This document shows positions 46,640 through 54,791 of a DNA stretch of 64,000 nucleotides, piece by piece; positions within the stretch are counted from its first letter, which is position 1; each line of letters begins with the position of its first letter. The stretch is taken from positions 1 through 64,000 of the forward strand of contig CAVQBC010000007.1 of NCBI GenBank assembly GCA_963710665.1, written 5' to 3'. The notes under the pieces were generated by a model. That model had not been told where the DNA came from, did no database searches, and worked only from the letters and a program-made list of their open reading frames with translations. The position numbers were made by a program, and so were the translations under genes. This DNA comes from CAVQBC01 sp963710665. GTDB lineage: Bacteria > Actinomycetota > Thermoleophilia > Solirubrobacterales > Solirubrobacteraceae.

Positions 46640-47845
46640 ATGCCGCTGACCTCCACCGAGCCGCTGCGCGAGGCGATCGCCGAAGCGCTGCCGGATCGCC
46701 CGTTCACGATCGCGTTCTGGGACGGGACGCGTGTCGAATCGACCAGCTCCAACGGCCCGACGTTCACCGCACACTCGCCGCAGGCGCTGATCCAGGCCCT
46801 GCGCGCGCCCGGCCAGCTCGGGCTGGGGCGCGCCTATGTGGCGGGGTCGCTCGGCGTCGACGACATGGACGCCGTGATCGAGCTCCTGGACTCGTGGGAG
46901 CCCCCGCACCTGGACGGCCGCACGCGAGCGCGGCTGGCCTGGGCGGTGGCCCGCGCCACCGGGCCGCGCCGTCCCGACGCGCGCCCGGCGGCCGAGCTCG
47001 TGCCGCGCGGCCGGCGCCACTCGCGCGAGCGCGACGCCCGCGCGGTGCGCCACCACTACGACGTCTCCAACGACTACTTCCGGCTCTTCCTCGGGCCGTC
47101 GATGACCTACTCGTGCGCGATCTTCTCGCGCGGGGCGACCACGCTCGAGGAGGCGCAGGAGACGAAGAACGAGCTCGTGTGCACCAAGCTCGACCTCGAG
47201 CCCGGGCAGCACCTGCTCGACGTCGGCTGCGGCTGGGGCTCGCTCGCCATCCATGCGGCCGGCCGCCACGGCGCCCGCGTCACCGGGATCACGCTCTCGC
47301 CCCCACAGGCCGAGCTCGCCCGCAAGCGCGTTGCCGAGGCCGGGCTCACCGACAAGGTCGACATCCGCGTGGCCGACTACCGCGACCTCGGCTCAGAGCG
47401 CTTCGACGCGGTCGCCTCGGTCGGCATGGTCGAGCATGTCGGCAGCACGAACATCGACGCCTACGCGCAACACCTCGCGAACGTGCTCGAGCCCGGCGGC
47501 CGGCTGCTCAACCACGGGATCGCCCGGGTGCGCCACACCGACCCCGAGGCGGGGGCGTTCTCGGAGCGCTTCGTGTTCCCGGACGCGGCCCCGCTGCACC
47601 TCTCGCGCGTGCTGACCGCGCTCGAGCGCGCGGGCTTCGAGACCAACACCGTCGAGGGGTTCCGCCTCGACTACGCGGAGACGCTCCGCCACTGGGCGGA
47701 GAACTTCGACTCGAACCTCGAGGAGGCGGTACGGCTCGGGGGCGCGGAGCGCGTGCGCGTGTGGCGGCTGTACCTGCGCGCCGCCCGCCACGGCTTCCGG
47801 ATCGGGTTCATGTCGATCTTCCAGGTGCTGGCCACGCGCCGCTGA
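46640..47845 (+). CDS. Cyclopropane-fatty-acyl-phospholipid synthase family methyltransferase
   Basis: 401 aa. The N-terminal ~120 residues form the lipid-binding domain (GLGRAYVAGSLGVDDMDAVIELL). The SAM domain begins with VRHHYDVSNDYFRLFLGPSMTYSCAIF, the CFAS signature, then motif I LLDVGCGWGSLAIHAAGRHGARVTGITLS (~194-222), SVGMVEHVG and a C-terminal YAETLRHWAENFDSNLEE, typical of CFA/mycolic acid synthases. It methylates double bonds of phospholipid acyl chains. In Pseudomonas LitR and Rhodobacter ChrR systems, cfa-like genes are induced by light/singlet oxygen, so its place next to LitR is suggestive. The 3' end overlaps the HAL-like gene by 38 bases (convergent). Confidence 0.9.
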   Translation: MPLTSTEPLREAIAEALPDRPFTIAFWDGTRVESTSSNGPTFTAHSPQALIQALRAPGQLGLGRAYVAGSLGVDDMDAVIELLDSWEPPHLDGRTRARLAWAVARATGPRRPDARPAAELVPRGRRHSRERDARAVRHHYDVSNDYFRLFLGPSMTYSCAIFSRGATTLEEAQETKNELVCTKLDLEPGQHLLDVGCGWGSLAIHAAGRHGARVTGITLSPPQAELARKRVAEAGLTDKVDIRVADYRDLGSERFDAVASVGMVEHVGSTNIDAYAQHLANVLEPGGRLLNHGIARVRHTDPEAGAFSERFVFPDAAPLHLSRVLTALERAGFETNTVEGFRLDYAETLRHWAENFDSNLEEAVRLGGAERVRVWRLYLRAARHGFRIGFMSIFQVLATRR

Positions 47846-49244
47846 GCACCTTCCCGCTGAAGGCGGCCGCGAGCGCCGCGCCGTCCTCGCCGAGGCGGCG
47901 CGGCCCGGCGACCGGCGGGAAGGCCGCGCGGACGTCGTCGACCAGCCCGGCGAGCGCCGGCGGCGCCGGGCGCCCGGCGCCGTGCAGCGCCTGCGAGGCC
48001 ATCGCCGCGAGCCCCGCGAGCGCCGCGTCCAGGCATTCGCCGATGGTCGCGGCCTTGTCCCAGGCGCGGAAGCTCCCGGAGGCGACGTCGTTCTGCCCGA
48101 AGCCGGCGAGCGAGAGCAGCGTCGGCTGGGCGACCGAGCGCGCCTCCTCCGCCCAGCCGGCCTGCACCATGTGCAGGGGCTTGAGCGTCCACTCGTCCGG
48201 TGCCAGCAGGCCGGCCGTCGCCGGGTGCTGCAGCAGCTTGTCGCTCGCGCGCTGCACGAGCTGGCAGAGGTCGGCCCAGGCGAACGCCTGGCCGTCGATC
48301 GCCGTCGTCGCGCGCGTGTCGTGGTAGCCGCCGGTGGACACGATCGCGCCGAGCGGGCGGTCCGCGGTGGGCGGGAGGTAGACCGGGTTGTCGGTGACGG
48401 CGGCGAGCGAGACGCCGGCGGCGGCCTCCGCCTCGGCCTGCGCCCGCCGCGTCCCGCCCAGGACGCGCGGCAGGATGCGGAAGCTCACCGGCGCCTGGTG
48501 GCCCTGGCGCTCGGCCTGCGATCCGGCGAGCAGCGCCCGCAGCGAGCGCAGCGCGGCGGCCTCGTGCTCGTCGCCCCACAGCGCCTCGAGCTCCGCGGCG
48601 TAGTGCTCGAGCGGCACTCCGAGCACGTCCGCGGCCAGCGCGAGCAGCGCCTCGGCGAGCGCCAGGCGGCCGCGGCCCGCGAGCGCGACGTCGGCCACGA
48701 GCGCCGCCGCGCAGGGCGAGCCGTTGACGAGCGCCATCCGCTCCTTGGGGTGCAGGTCCATCGCGGCGCTGAGGCCGTAGAAGAGGTTGCCGAGCGCGAG
48801 GATCTCCCCGGCGCCCCCGTTGCCCCGCGCGGGCACGGCGGGCAACGGCCCGCCGCCGAGCATCTCCGCCACCGCGACGCCGACCTCGCCGCGCACCGCG
48901 GCATGGCCCTCGACGAAGTTCGCGAGCCGGGCGAGCACGATCGCGCGCGCCACCCGCTCCGGCAGAGGCTCGCCGAAGGACGCCGCGGTCCACAGCTCGC
49001 GGGGCCGCCGGGCGGCGCGCTCCGCGGTCAGCGCGACCGCCGCGCCGTCGCCGGGGGCGGTCGTGACGCCGTAGATGAGCGCACCCGGGTCCTCCGCGAG
49101 CCGCGCCTCGACGAGCGCGAGGAAGCTCGCGTGGCGGCGGTCCATGGCCTCGAGCGCCGCGGGCGCGAGCTCGACGGGCTCGCCGTCCCAGGCCACCCGC
49201 CGGACGGCCTCGAGCGTGAGGTCGGCGCGCGTGGCGACGCGCAT
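47808..49244 (-). CDS. Histidine/phenylalanine ammonia-lyase fold protein lacking the MIO triad
   Basis: 478 aa, with the overall HAL/PAL helical layout: YGVTTAPGDGAAVALT (near YGV(N/T)TG), FVEGHAAVRGEV, LYPP-type NPVYLPPTADRP, GYHDTRATTAIDGQAFAWADLCQL and SGSFRAWDKAA. The usual Ala-Ser-Gly that cyclises to the MIO cofactor should follow the RG motif; here it reads PARGNGGAGEILALGNLF, so Ser is replaced by Gly. No Cys or Thr alternative is present. It is therefore either a divergent enzyme with another mechanism or a non-catalytic homologue. Its ATG overlaps the typA stop (TGATG), so it is translationally coupled to TypA. Confidence 0.8.
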   Translation of the reverse strand: MRVATRADLTLEAVRRVAWDGEPVELAPAALEAMDRRHASFLALVEARLAEDPGALIYGVTTAPGDGAAVALTAERAARRPRELWTAASFGEPLPERVARAIVLARLANFVEGHAAVRGEVGVAVAEMLGGGPLPAVPARGNGGAGEILALGNLFYGLSAAMDLHPKERMALVNGSPCAAALVADVALAGRGRLALAEALLALAADVLGVPLEHYAAELEALWGDEHEAAALRSLRALLAGSQAERQGHQAPVSFRILPRVLGGTRRAQAEAEAAAGVSLAAVTDNPVYLPPTADRPLGAIVSTGGYHDTRATTAIDGQAFAWADLCQLVQRASDKLLQHPATAGLLAPDEWTLKPLHMVQAGWAEEARSVAQPTLLSLAGFGQNDVASGSFRAWDKAATIGECLDAALAGLAAMASQALHGAGRPAPPALAGLVDDVRAAFPPVAGPRRLGEDGAALAAAFSGKVLSGAWPAPGRST

Positions 49245-51091
49245 CAGCCGGCCGCCAGCCGGTCCCGCGCGCGGCCGCGCGCGAGCTTGACCCGCGCGGT
49301 GCGGTCCAGCTCGACCTTGCGCAGCCGCACGATCTCGGGCGTGACCTCCACGCATTCGTCCTCGCGCAGGAACTCGAGCGCCTGGTCGAGCGCCGGCTGC
49401 CGGTGCGGCACGAGGCGCACGAGCACGTCGGACGTCGAGGAGCGGATGTTCGTGAGGTGCTTCTCCTTGGTGGCGTTGACGTCGAGGTCCTCGGCGCGCG
49501 CGTTCTCGCCGACGATCATGCCCTCGTAGACCTCGTCGCCGGGGCCGACGAACAGCGTCCCGCGCTCCTGCAGGTTGAAGAGCGCGAAGGTGGCCGCCAC
49601 GCCGCGGCGGTCGGCGACCAGCGAGCCGGTGGGGCGCGTGCGCAGCTCGCCGAACCAGGGCTCCCAGCCGTCGAAGACGTGGTGCAGGAGGCCGGTGCCG
49701 CGCGTCTCGGTGATGAACTCGGTGCGGAAGCCGATCAGGGCGCGCGCCGGCACCCGGTACTCCATGCGCACCCAGCCGGTGCCGTGGTTGACCATCTGCT
49801 CCATGCGCCCCTTGCGCAGCGCGAGCAGCTGCGTGACCACGCCGACGAAGTCCTCGGGGATGTCGACCGTGAGGTGCTCGACCGGCTCGCACAGCGTGCC
49901 GTCGACCTCGCGGGTGAGGACCTGCGGCTGGCCGACGGTGAGCTCGAAGCCCTCCCGGCGCATGAGCTCCACGAGCACGGCGAGCTGCAGCTCGCCGCGG
50001 CCCTGGACCTCCCAGGCGTCGGGCCGCTCGGTGTCGAGCACCCGCAGCGAGACGTTGCCGACCAGCTCGGTGTCGAGCCGGGCGCGCACCTGCCGCGCCG
50101 TGAGCTTGGAGCCGTCCCGGCCCGCCAGCGGCGACGTGTTGATGCCGATGGTGACCGACAGCGACGGCTCGTCGACGCGGATCACCGGCAGCGGCTGCGG
50201 ATCGGCGGGATCGGCGAGCGTCTCGCCGATCGTCACCTCGGGCAGCCCGGCGATCGCGATGATCTCGCCCGGGCCCGCCTCCTCGGCCGCGACGCGGTCG
50301 AGCGCCTCGGTGATGTAGAGCTCTGAGACCTGCGCCGGCTCGACGCTCCCGTCCGCGCGGCACCAGGCGATGACCTCGCCGCGGCGGATCGTCCCGTGGC
50401 GCACGCGGCACAGCGCGAGCCGCCCCACGTAGGGCGAGGCGTCGAGGTTCGTGACGTGCGCCTGCAGCGGGTGCTCGGGGTCGTACACCGGCGCGGGGAT
50501 GTGCTCGAGCAGCAGCTTGAACAGCGGCGCGAGGTCGGTCCCCTCCCGCTCGGGGTCGAGCGACGCCCAGCCCGCGCGCGCGTTCGTGTAGACGATCGGG
50601 AACTCGATCTGCTCCTCGTCGGCGTCGAGGTCGAGGAAGAGCTCGTAGACCTCGTCGACGACCTCGGCGGGGCGCGCATCCGGGCGGTCGATCTTGTTGA
50701 CCACGAGGATCACCGGCAGGCGCGCCTCGAGCGCCTTGCGCAGCACGAAGCGCGTCTGCGGGAGCGGCCCCTCGGAGGCGTCGACGAGCAGCAGCACGCC
50801 GTCGACCATCGTCAGCCCGCGCTCCACCTCGCCGCCGAAGTCGGCGTGCCCCGGCGTGTCGATGATGTTGAGCTTGGTGCCGTTCCAGGTGACCGCCGTG
50901 TTCTTGGCGAGGATCGTGATGCCCTTCTCGCGCTCGAGGTCCATCGAGTCCATCACCCGCTCGGCGACGTCCTGGTTGGCGCGGAAGGCGCCCGTCTGCC
51001 AGAGCATGGCGTCGACGAGCGTCGTCTTGCCGTGGTCGACGTGCGCGACGATCGCGACGTTGCGGAGGTCGGTGCGGGCGGCGGGGGGCAT
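49244..51091 (-). CDS. typA: Translational GTPase TypA/BipA
   Basis: 615 aa. GTPase motifs: G1 AHVDHGKTT (~15-23), G2 region GITILAKNTAV, G3 DTPGHADFGGEVER and G4 NKIDRPDA. EF-G-like domains III and V follow, and the TypA-specific C-terminal domain shows RTEFITETRGTGLLHHVFDGWEPWFGE and the KEKHLTNIRSSTSDVLVRL end. It binds the ribosome and helps assembly or translation under stress and cold. Length is normal. ATG 51091 is chosen, being directly before the first strand. Followed by the overlapping HAL-like gene. Confidence 0.95.
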   Translation of the reverse strand: MPPAARTDLRNVAIVAHVDHGKTTLVDAMLWQTGAFRANQDVAERVMDSMDLEREKGITILAKNTAVTWNGTKLNIIDTPGHADFGGEVERGLTMVDGVLLLVDASEGPLPQTRFVLRKALEARLPVILVVNKIDRPDARPAEVVDEVYELFLDLDADEEQIEFPIVYTNARAGWASLDPEREGTDLAPLFKLLLEHIPAPVYDPEHPLQAHVTNLDASPYVGRLALCRVRHGTIRRGEVIAWCRADGSVEPAQVSELYITEALDRVAAEEAGPGEIIAIAGLPEVTIGETLADPADPQPLPVIRVDEPSLSVTIGINTSPLAGRDGSKLTARQVRARLDTELVGNVSLRVLDTERPDAWEVQGRGELQLAVLVELMRREGFELTVGQPQVLTREVDGTLCEPVEHLTVDIPEDFVGVVTQLLALRKGRMEQMVNHGTGWVRMEYRVPARALIGFRTEFITETRGTGLLHHVFDGWEPWFGELRTRPTGSLVADRRGVAATFALFNLQERGTLFVGPGDEVYEGMIVGENARAEDLDVNATKEKHLTNIRSSTSDVLVRLVPHRQPALDQALEFLREDECVEVTPEIVRLRKVELDRTARVKLARGRARDRLAAG

Positions 51092-51218
51092 CGTCGTGAG
51101 AGCGTAGAAGCCCGTGCGCCGGCCGAGAGGGTCGCCAAGGGCGCCTGGCGCCGAAAACCCCCGGCGCGCGGGGGAATCGAAGAGGATGCCTCCACACCGT
51201 CTGTCGACTGGAGGAAGT

Positions 51219-51692
51219 ATGCGGATCAGGCTTGTCGCTGCCATCGTGGTCGTGCTGATCGCCGGGGGTGCCGCCGTGGCGGTGGCGTCGCATCCGCAGA
51301 TCGATCCAGCGACCGTCCCCGTGGGGTTCCTGACGGCGCACAGCCAGATCAACAACGTGCCGACGGCGGCGATCGAGAAGGCGCTCAAGAGCGGCAAGAC
51401 CGACGTGTTCATCGAGCACGGCCGGCTCGCGGCGAACGGGTCCGTCGCGTCCCAGACCACGCCGGGACCGGTGTTCTACGTCGTCCAGAAGGGCCAGGTG
51501 CGCTTCGAGCAGTCGCAGGGCGGCCGCTGCCAGCGCAAGACGCTCGCCTCCAACCAGGGCATCGCGATCCAGGGCGGCAAGGCGCACCGCTTCACCGCCG
51601 GCCCGGCGGGCGCGGACTACTACGTCGTGTACCTGCTGCCGCGGAAGACGGGACCGAACTTCAAGAAGGCGGCGAACCCCGCCGGCTGCTAG
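51219..51692 (+). CDS. Secreted cupin-like protein
   Basis: 157 aa with a signal peptide (IRLVAAIVVVLIAGGAAVAVA) and good ribosome site GGAGGAAG before ATG 51219. A small cupin barrel follows: VFIEHGRLAANGSVASQTTPGPVFYVVQKGQVRFEQ and QGIAIQGGKAHRFTAGPAGADYYVVYLLPRK. Cupin metal ligands are incomplete: one His in KAHRF and one in EHGR. Function unknown, possibly small-molecule binding outside the membrane. The stop overlaps the stop of the convergent NAD(P)-binding gene by four bases. Confidence 0.8.
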   Translation: MRIRLVAAIVVVLIAGGAAVAVASHPQIDPATVPVGFLTAHSQINNVPTAAIEKALKSGKTDVFIEHGRLAANGSVASQTTPGPVFYVVQKGQVRFEQSQGGRCQRKTLASNQGIAIQGGKAHRFTAGPAGADYYVVYLLPRKTGPNFKKAANPAGC

Positions 51693-52333
51693 CCGGCCAG
51701 CGCCCGGACCGCCTCGGCCACCGGCGTCTCACCCTCGAGCAGTTCGAAGGTGACGCCGGCGGTCGCGGGCGTCTCCAGCACCTCGACGAGCACGGCCGCG
51801 ACATCGTCGCGTGGGATCTCGCCGAAGCGCCCGAGCGACGGGGCGGCGGCGACGCGGCCCGTGCCGGGATCGTCGGTGAGCGCGCCCGGGCGCACGATCG
51901 TCCAGTCGAGCCCCGAGTCACGTAGCGCGGCGTCGGCGTTGCCCTTCGCCTCCAGGTAGGGCCGCATGGCCTCCGGACCGGAGCCGGGGTCGTCGGCGCG
52001 CATCGAGCTGATCATCAGGTAGCGCCTGACGCCGTGCTCGGCGGCCGCCTGCATCAGTGCGACCGCCGCGCCCTCGTCGACCGTCTGCTTGCGCGCCGGA
52101 CCGCTGCCGGGGCCCGCTCCGGCCGCGAACACGACCGCGTCGGCCCCCGCGACGTGCGGGCGGATGTCCTCGCGCTCCATATCGCAGACCACCGCCTCGG
52201 CGCCCGACGCCTCGACGTCGGCGACGTGGTCGGGATTGCGGATGACTCCCCGGACGCGATGCCCGCGCTCGGCCGCGAGGCGCTCGAAGCGCAGCGCGAT
52301 CTTCCCGTGCCCACCGGCGACCAGGACGTCCAT
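51689..52333 (-). CDS. NAD(P)H-binding protein of the atypical SDR (NmrA/SDR_a5) group
   Basis: 214 aa Rossmann protein: MDVLVAGGHGKIALRFERLAAERGHRVRGVIRNPDHVADV at the start (GGxGxxG-like, with Lys replacing the second G neighbour), VVFAAGAG, YLMISSM and LDWTIVRPGALTD, all typical of NAD(P)H-dependent sugar-epimerase-like oxidoreductases. It has no classical YxxxK motif, as expected for this subgroup. It may sense or use NADPH. ATG 52333 is chosen; an upstream in-frame start at 52366 adds eleven non-conserved residues. Eleven bases separate it from the upstream Crp-like gene on the same strand. Confidence 0.85.
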   Translation of the reverse strand: MDVLVAGGHGKIALRFERLAAERGHRVRGVIRNPDHVADVEASGAEAVVCDMEREDIRPHVAGADAVVFAAGAGPGSGPARKQTVDEGAAVALMQAAAEHGVRRYLMISSMRADDPGSGPEAMRPYLEAKGNADAALRDSGLDWTIVRPGALTDDPGTGRVAAAPSLGRFGEIPRDDVAAVLVEVLETPATAGVTFELLEGETPVAEAVRALAG

Positions 52334-52343
52334 GGCCCGTCCG

Positions 52344-53171
52344 CTACCCGCCCGGCACGCGGGCAAACCGGCCGGATGCGGCGCCGGCGCCGCGCCGGCG
52401 GCCGGCCGGCACGTAGCTGGTGGCGTCCTCGGGCCGCCCCGTCAGCAGCCACGTGCGATCGGGGCGGCGCTGCAGCTCCCCGCGGTCGCTCAGCTCGCGC
52501 ACCGCGGCGCTCACGGTGGGCCGGCGCGCGCCGATCAGCTCCCCCAGCAGGCTGTGGGTGATCGGCAGCGGGACCACGACGCCGGCGGGCGTGACGCGTC
52601 CCCAGTGGTCGGCGAGATGCCACAGCAGGCACAGCACGCGGCGCTCGATGCCGACGACCTGCGCGATCGCCTGCGTGGCGGCCAGCCGGCGCGTCCGGCT
52701 CACGAGCCGGTCGGCGATCATCGCCATCACCTGCGGCCAACGGCCCATCTCGTTCGTGACCTCGCGGTCGAGCAGCGCCAGCCGTCCCGGCACGATGGCC
52801 GTCCACGTGATCTCGAAGCCGAGCAGCGGCTCGTCGACGTCGAGCACCCACGGCCGGATCACGTCGCCGGGGCCGATGAGCTCGACGGTCGGGTGGCCGA
52901 CGAGCTTGAGCTCGCGCGCGAGGACGCCCTCGACGATCAGCAGGCCGAGGTGATCGGGCGCGGTGCCGTCGAGGCCACGGGCGTCCCAGCGGCCGCCAGG
53001 GAGCGCCGCCACGCGCACCAAGAGGTCGCGCGTGGCCGCCGCGCGCTGCTCCTCCGGCAGCAGGCGGCCCAGACCACGATCGATCTCGAGGAGGCGCGCG
53101 ACGCCGCGGCGACGAGGGCCCCCGGCGAGGGCGACGGCGGGAAGGCTGTCGAAGTCGGCCACTGTCGCCAA
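52344..53171 (-). CDS. Crp/Fnr-family transcriptional regulator
   Basis: 275 aa with a probable TTG start at 53171. An N-terminal cyclic-nucleotide-binding-like beta roll (GLLIVEGVLARELKLVGHPTVELIGPGDVIRPW, ~75-107) is followed by the dimer helix and a Crp-type winged helix: RRVLCLLWHLADHWGRV then LPITHSLLGELIGARRPTVSAAVRELSDRGELQRR (~198-236). No cysteine set for an FeS cluster is present, so an Fnr oxygen sensor is unlikely. Similar proteins are common in this group of actinobacteria; the ligand is unknown. Divergent from the cation exchanger, with a 75-base gap. Confidence 0.87.
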   Translation of the reverse strand: MATVADFDSLPAVALAGGPRRRGVARLLEIDRGLGRLLPEEQRAAATRDLLVRVAALPGGRWDARGLDGTAPDHLGLLIVEGVLARELKLVGHPTVELIGPGDVIRPWVLDVDEPLLGFEITWTAIVPGRLALLDREVTNEMGRWPQVMAMIADRLVSRTRRLAATQAIAQVVGIERRVLCLLWHLADHWGRVTPAGVVVPLPITHSLLGELIGARRPTVSAAVRELSDRGELQRRPDRTWLLTGRPEDATSYVPAGRRRGAGAASGRFARVPGG

Positions 53172-53246
53172 TTGACCTTACCCCTGCGAACGCTCACGTG
53201 CGACGGTTTCCACTGCGGGGCGCTCTCGTCGGGTAGGGCCGGGGTC

Positions 53247-54239
53247 ATGACCGTCCTCGAGCTCGCGGCGAGCTTCATCCTGATCGTGCTCGGCGCGATC
53301 GGCTTCACGAACGCGGTCGAGTGGCTCGGCCACCGCCTGAACCTGGGGGAGGGGGCGGTCGGGGCGCTGCTCGCCGCGGTGGGCACCGCGCTGCCGGAGT
53401 CCACGATCCCCATCGTGGCGCTGATCAACGGCGGCGAGCAGGCCGAGCCGATCGCCATCGGCGCCATCATCGGCGCGCCGCTGCTGCTCGGCACGCTCGC
53501 GATGCTCCTCGTCGTGATCTCCGCGAAGGCGTTCCGCTCGCGGCGCGAGCAGGGCGACGAGGTGGAGGCCGACGTCAGGACCGCGCGCCGGGACCTGCGC
53601 TTCTTCCTCGGGCTGTTCGCGCTCGGCATCGCGGTGGGGGCGATCGGCGCGCCGCTCGGCGTCAGGATCGCGACCGCCGTCGTGCTGGTATGCGGCTACA
53701 TCGTCTACGCCACGCGCACGGTACGGCGCTCGGGCGACGCGGCCGGCGAGGAGGAGCTCAAGCCGCTGATGTTCGACCCGACCAAGGACGATCCGCCGAG
53801 CCTGCTCGCGATCGTCACGCAGTTCCTGGTGTCGCTCGGGGCCATCATCGTCGGTGCCGAGCTGTTCGTGCACGTCGTCGAGGCGATCGCCGAGGACTTC
53901 GGGCTCTCCACGCTCGTGCTCGCCCTCGTGCTCGCGCCGATCGCCACCGAGCTGCCCGAGAAGGTCAACAGCGTCGTGTGGATGCGCGACGGCAAGGACG
54001 AGCTCGCGGTGGGCAACGTCACCGGGGCGATGACCTTCCAGGCGACGATCCCCGTGGTCTTCGGCCTCGTGCTCACGAGCTGGGACCTCGATCGCTTCGC
54101 GCTCGCGGCGGCCTGCGCGGCGCTGGCCGGTGGGGCGCTCGCCCTGTGGGCCGTCGGGCGCGGCCGCTTCGGGCTCGCGCCCGGGCTCGCCTGGGGCGCG
54201 CTGTTCGGCGGTTTCGTGGTCTACGCGATGACGGGCTAG
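53247..54239 (+). CDS. Sodium/calcium exchanger (CaCA superfamily) membrane protein
   Basis: 330 aa, about 10 TM helices in two inverted halves. Alpha-repeat motifs are visible: GTALPESTIPIVAL (~49-62, with the conserved PE pair) and LAPIATELPEKVNSVVW (~231-247). Between them is a short hydrophilic loop (RRSGDAAGEEELKPLMFDPTKDDPP). It exchanges Ca2+ or other cations for Na+/H+ and could support calcium extrusion. The next gene's stop overlaps by four bases in a convergent arrangement. Divergent from the Crp-like gene, which could regulate it. Confidence 0.87.
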   Translation: MTVLELAASFILIVLGAIGFTNAVEWLGHRLNLGEGAVGALLAAVGTALPESTIPIVALINGGEQAEPIAIGAIIGAPLLLGTLAMLLVVISAKAFRSRREQGDEVEADVRTARRDLRFFLGLFALGIAVGAIGAPLGVRIATAVVLVCGYIVYATRTVRRSGDAAGEEELKPLMFDPTKDDPPSLLAIVTQFLVSLGAIIVGAELFVHVVEAIAEDFGLSTLVLALVLAPIATELPEKVNSVVWMRDGKDELAVGNVTGAMTFQATIPVVFGLVLTSWDLDRFALAAACAALAGGALALWAVGRGRFGLAPGLAWGALFGGFVVYAMTG

Positions 54240-54517
54240 GCGACCGGCTCGACCGGCCCGCAGGAGAGGATGTCGTCGACGAGCTGCTCGACGCGCTCCT
54301 CGCTCCAGCGGCCCGACTCGGCGAGGCGGCCGGCGAGCATCGCGAGGGCGTCCACGGCGAGGTTCGCGGCCGGGTCGTCCTCGAACGTGGCGGCGAAGAT
54401 CAGCGTGTCGGCCGTCTCGCGGATGACTTCCTGCTCCGCGGTGTGGAGCTTGGTGGGGCCCAGCTCGGTGATCGTCCTGATCACGCGAGCGTAAGCCTGG
54501 GTGCGGCTCTGGGTCAT
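54236..54517 (-). CDS. Small hypothetical helical protein
   Basis: 93 aa from ATG 54517 (GAGGAGAACC ribosome site). Acidic and helical throughout: YARVIRTITELGPTKLHTAEQEVIRETADTLIFAATFEDDPAANLAVDALAMLAGRLAESGRWSEERVEQLVDDI. No known motif, no TM and no signal. It probably binds a partner protein; a function cannot be named. Divergent from the PspC gene with a 274-base gap that holds a repeat array at 54674-54703. Confidence 0.65.
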   Translation of the reverse strand: MTQSRTQAYARVIRTITELGPTKLHTAEQEVIRETADTLIFAATFEDDPAANLAVDALAMLAGRLAESGRWSEERVEQLVDDILSCGPVEPVA

Positions 54518-54673
54518 GGCGGTTCTCCTCGGCAATCCGTCCAGGTTGCCCGGGGTATCGTCACAACAGCAACGAATCTGAAGGGCGCTGGAGTCCGCCC
54601 TCGCCATCGTCCATGTGTCCAGGGTCGGCGGCGGCGGCTATCGGGGGCGGACCGCGGGTCCACCCGGGCTCGG

Positions 54674-54703
54674 GTAGGGGACCGCGTAGGGGTCGGGTCA
54701 GGG
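54674..54703. promoter_or_regulatory. Three tandem G-rich repeats upstream of the PspC operon
   Basis: GTAGGGG at 54674-54680 and 54686-54692 and GTCAGGG at 54697-54703, with spacings of 12 and 11 bases, i.e. about one helical turn. It is followed by GGGTGATTCCC. This looks like a binding array for the NarL-type response regulator encoded four genes downstream (autoregulation). Tentative. Confidence 0.4.
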
Positions 54704-54791
54704 TGATTCCCAATAGGAAGGGAGCGGGCGTTGAGGCAGCCTTCCCATCACCCAAGGACCTCCCTCCCCGATCCTCCCCAGGAGCCCCTCG

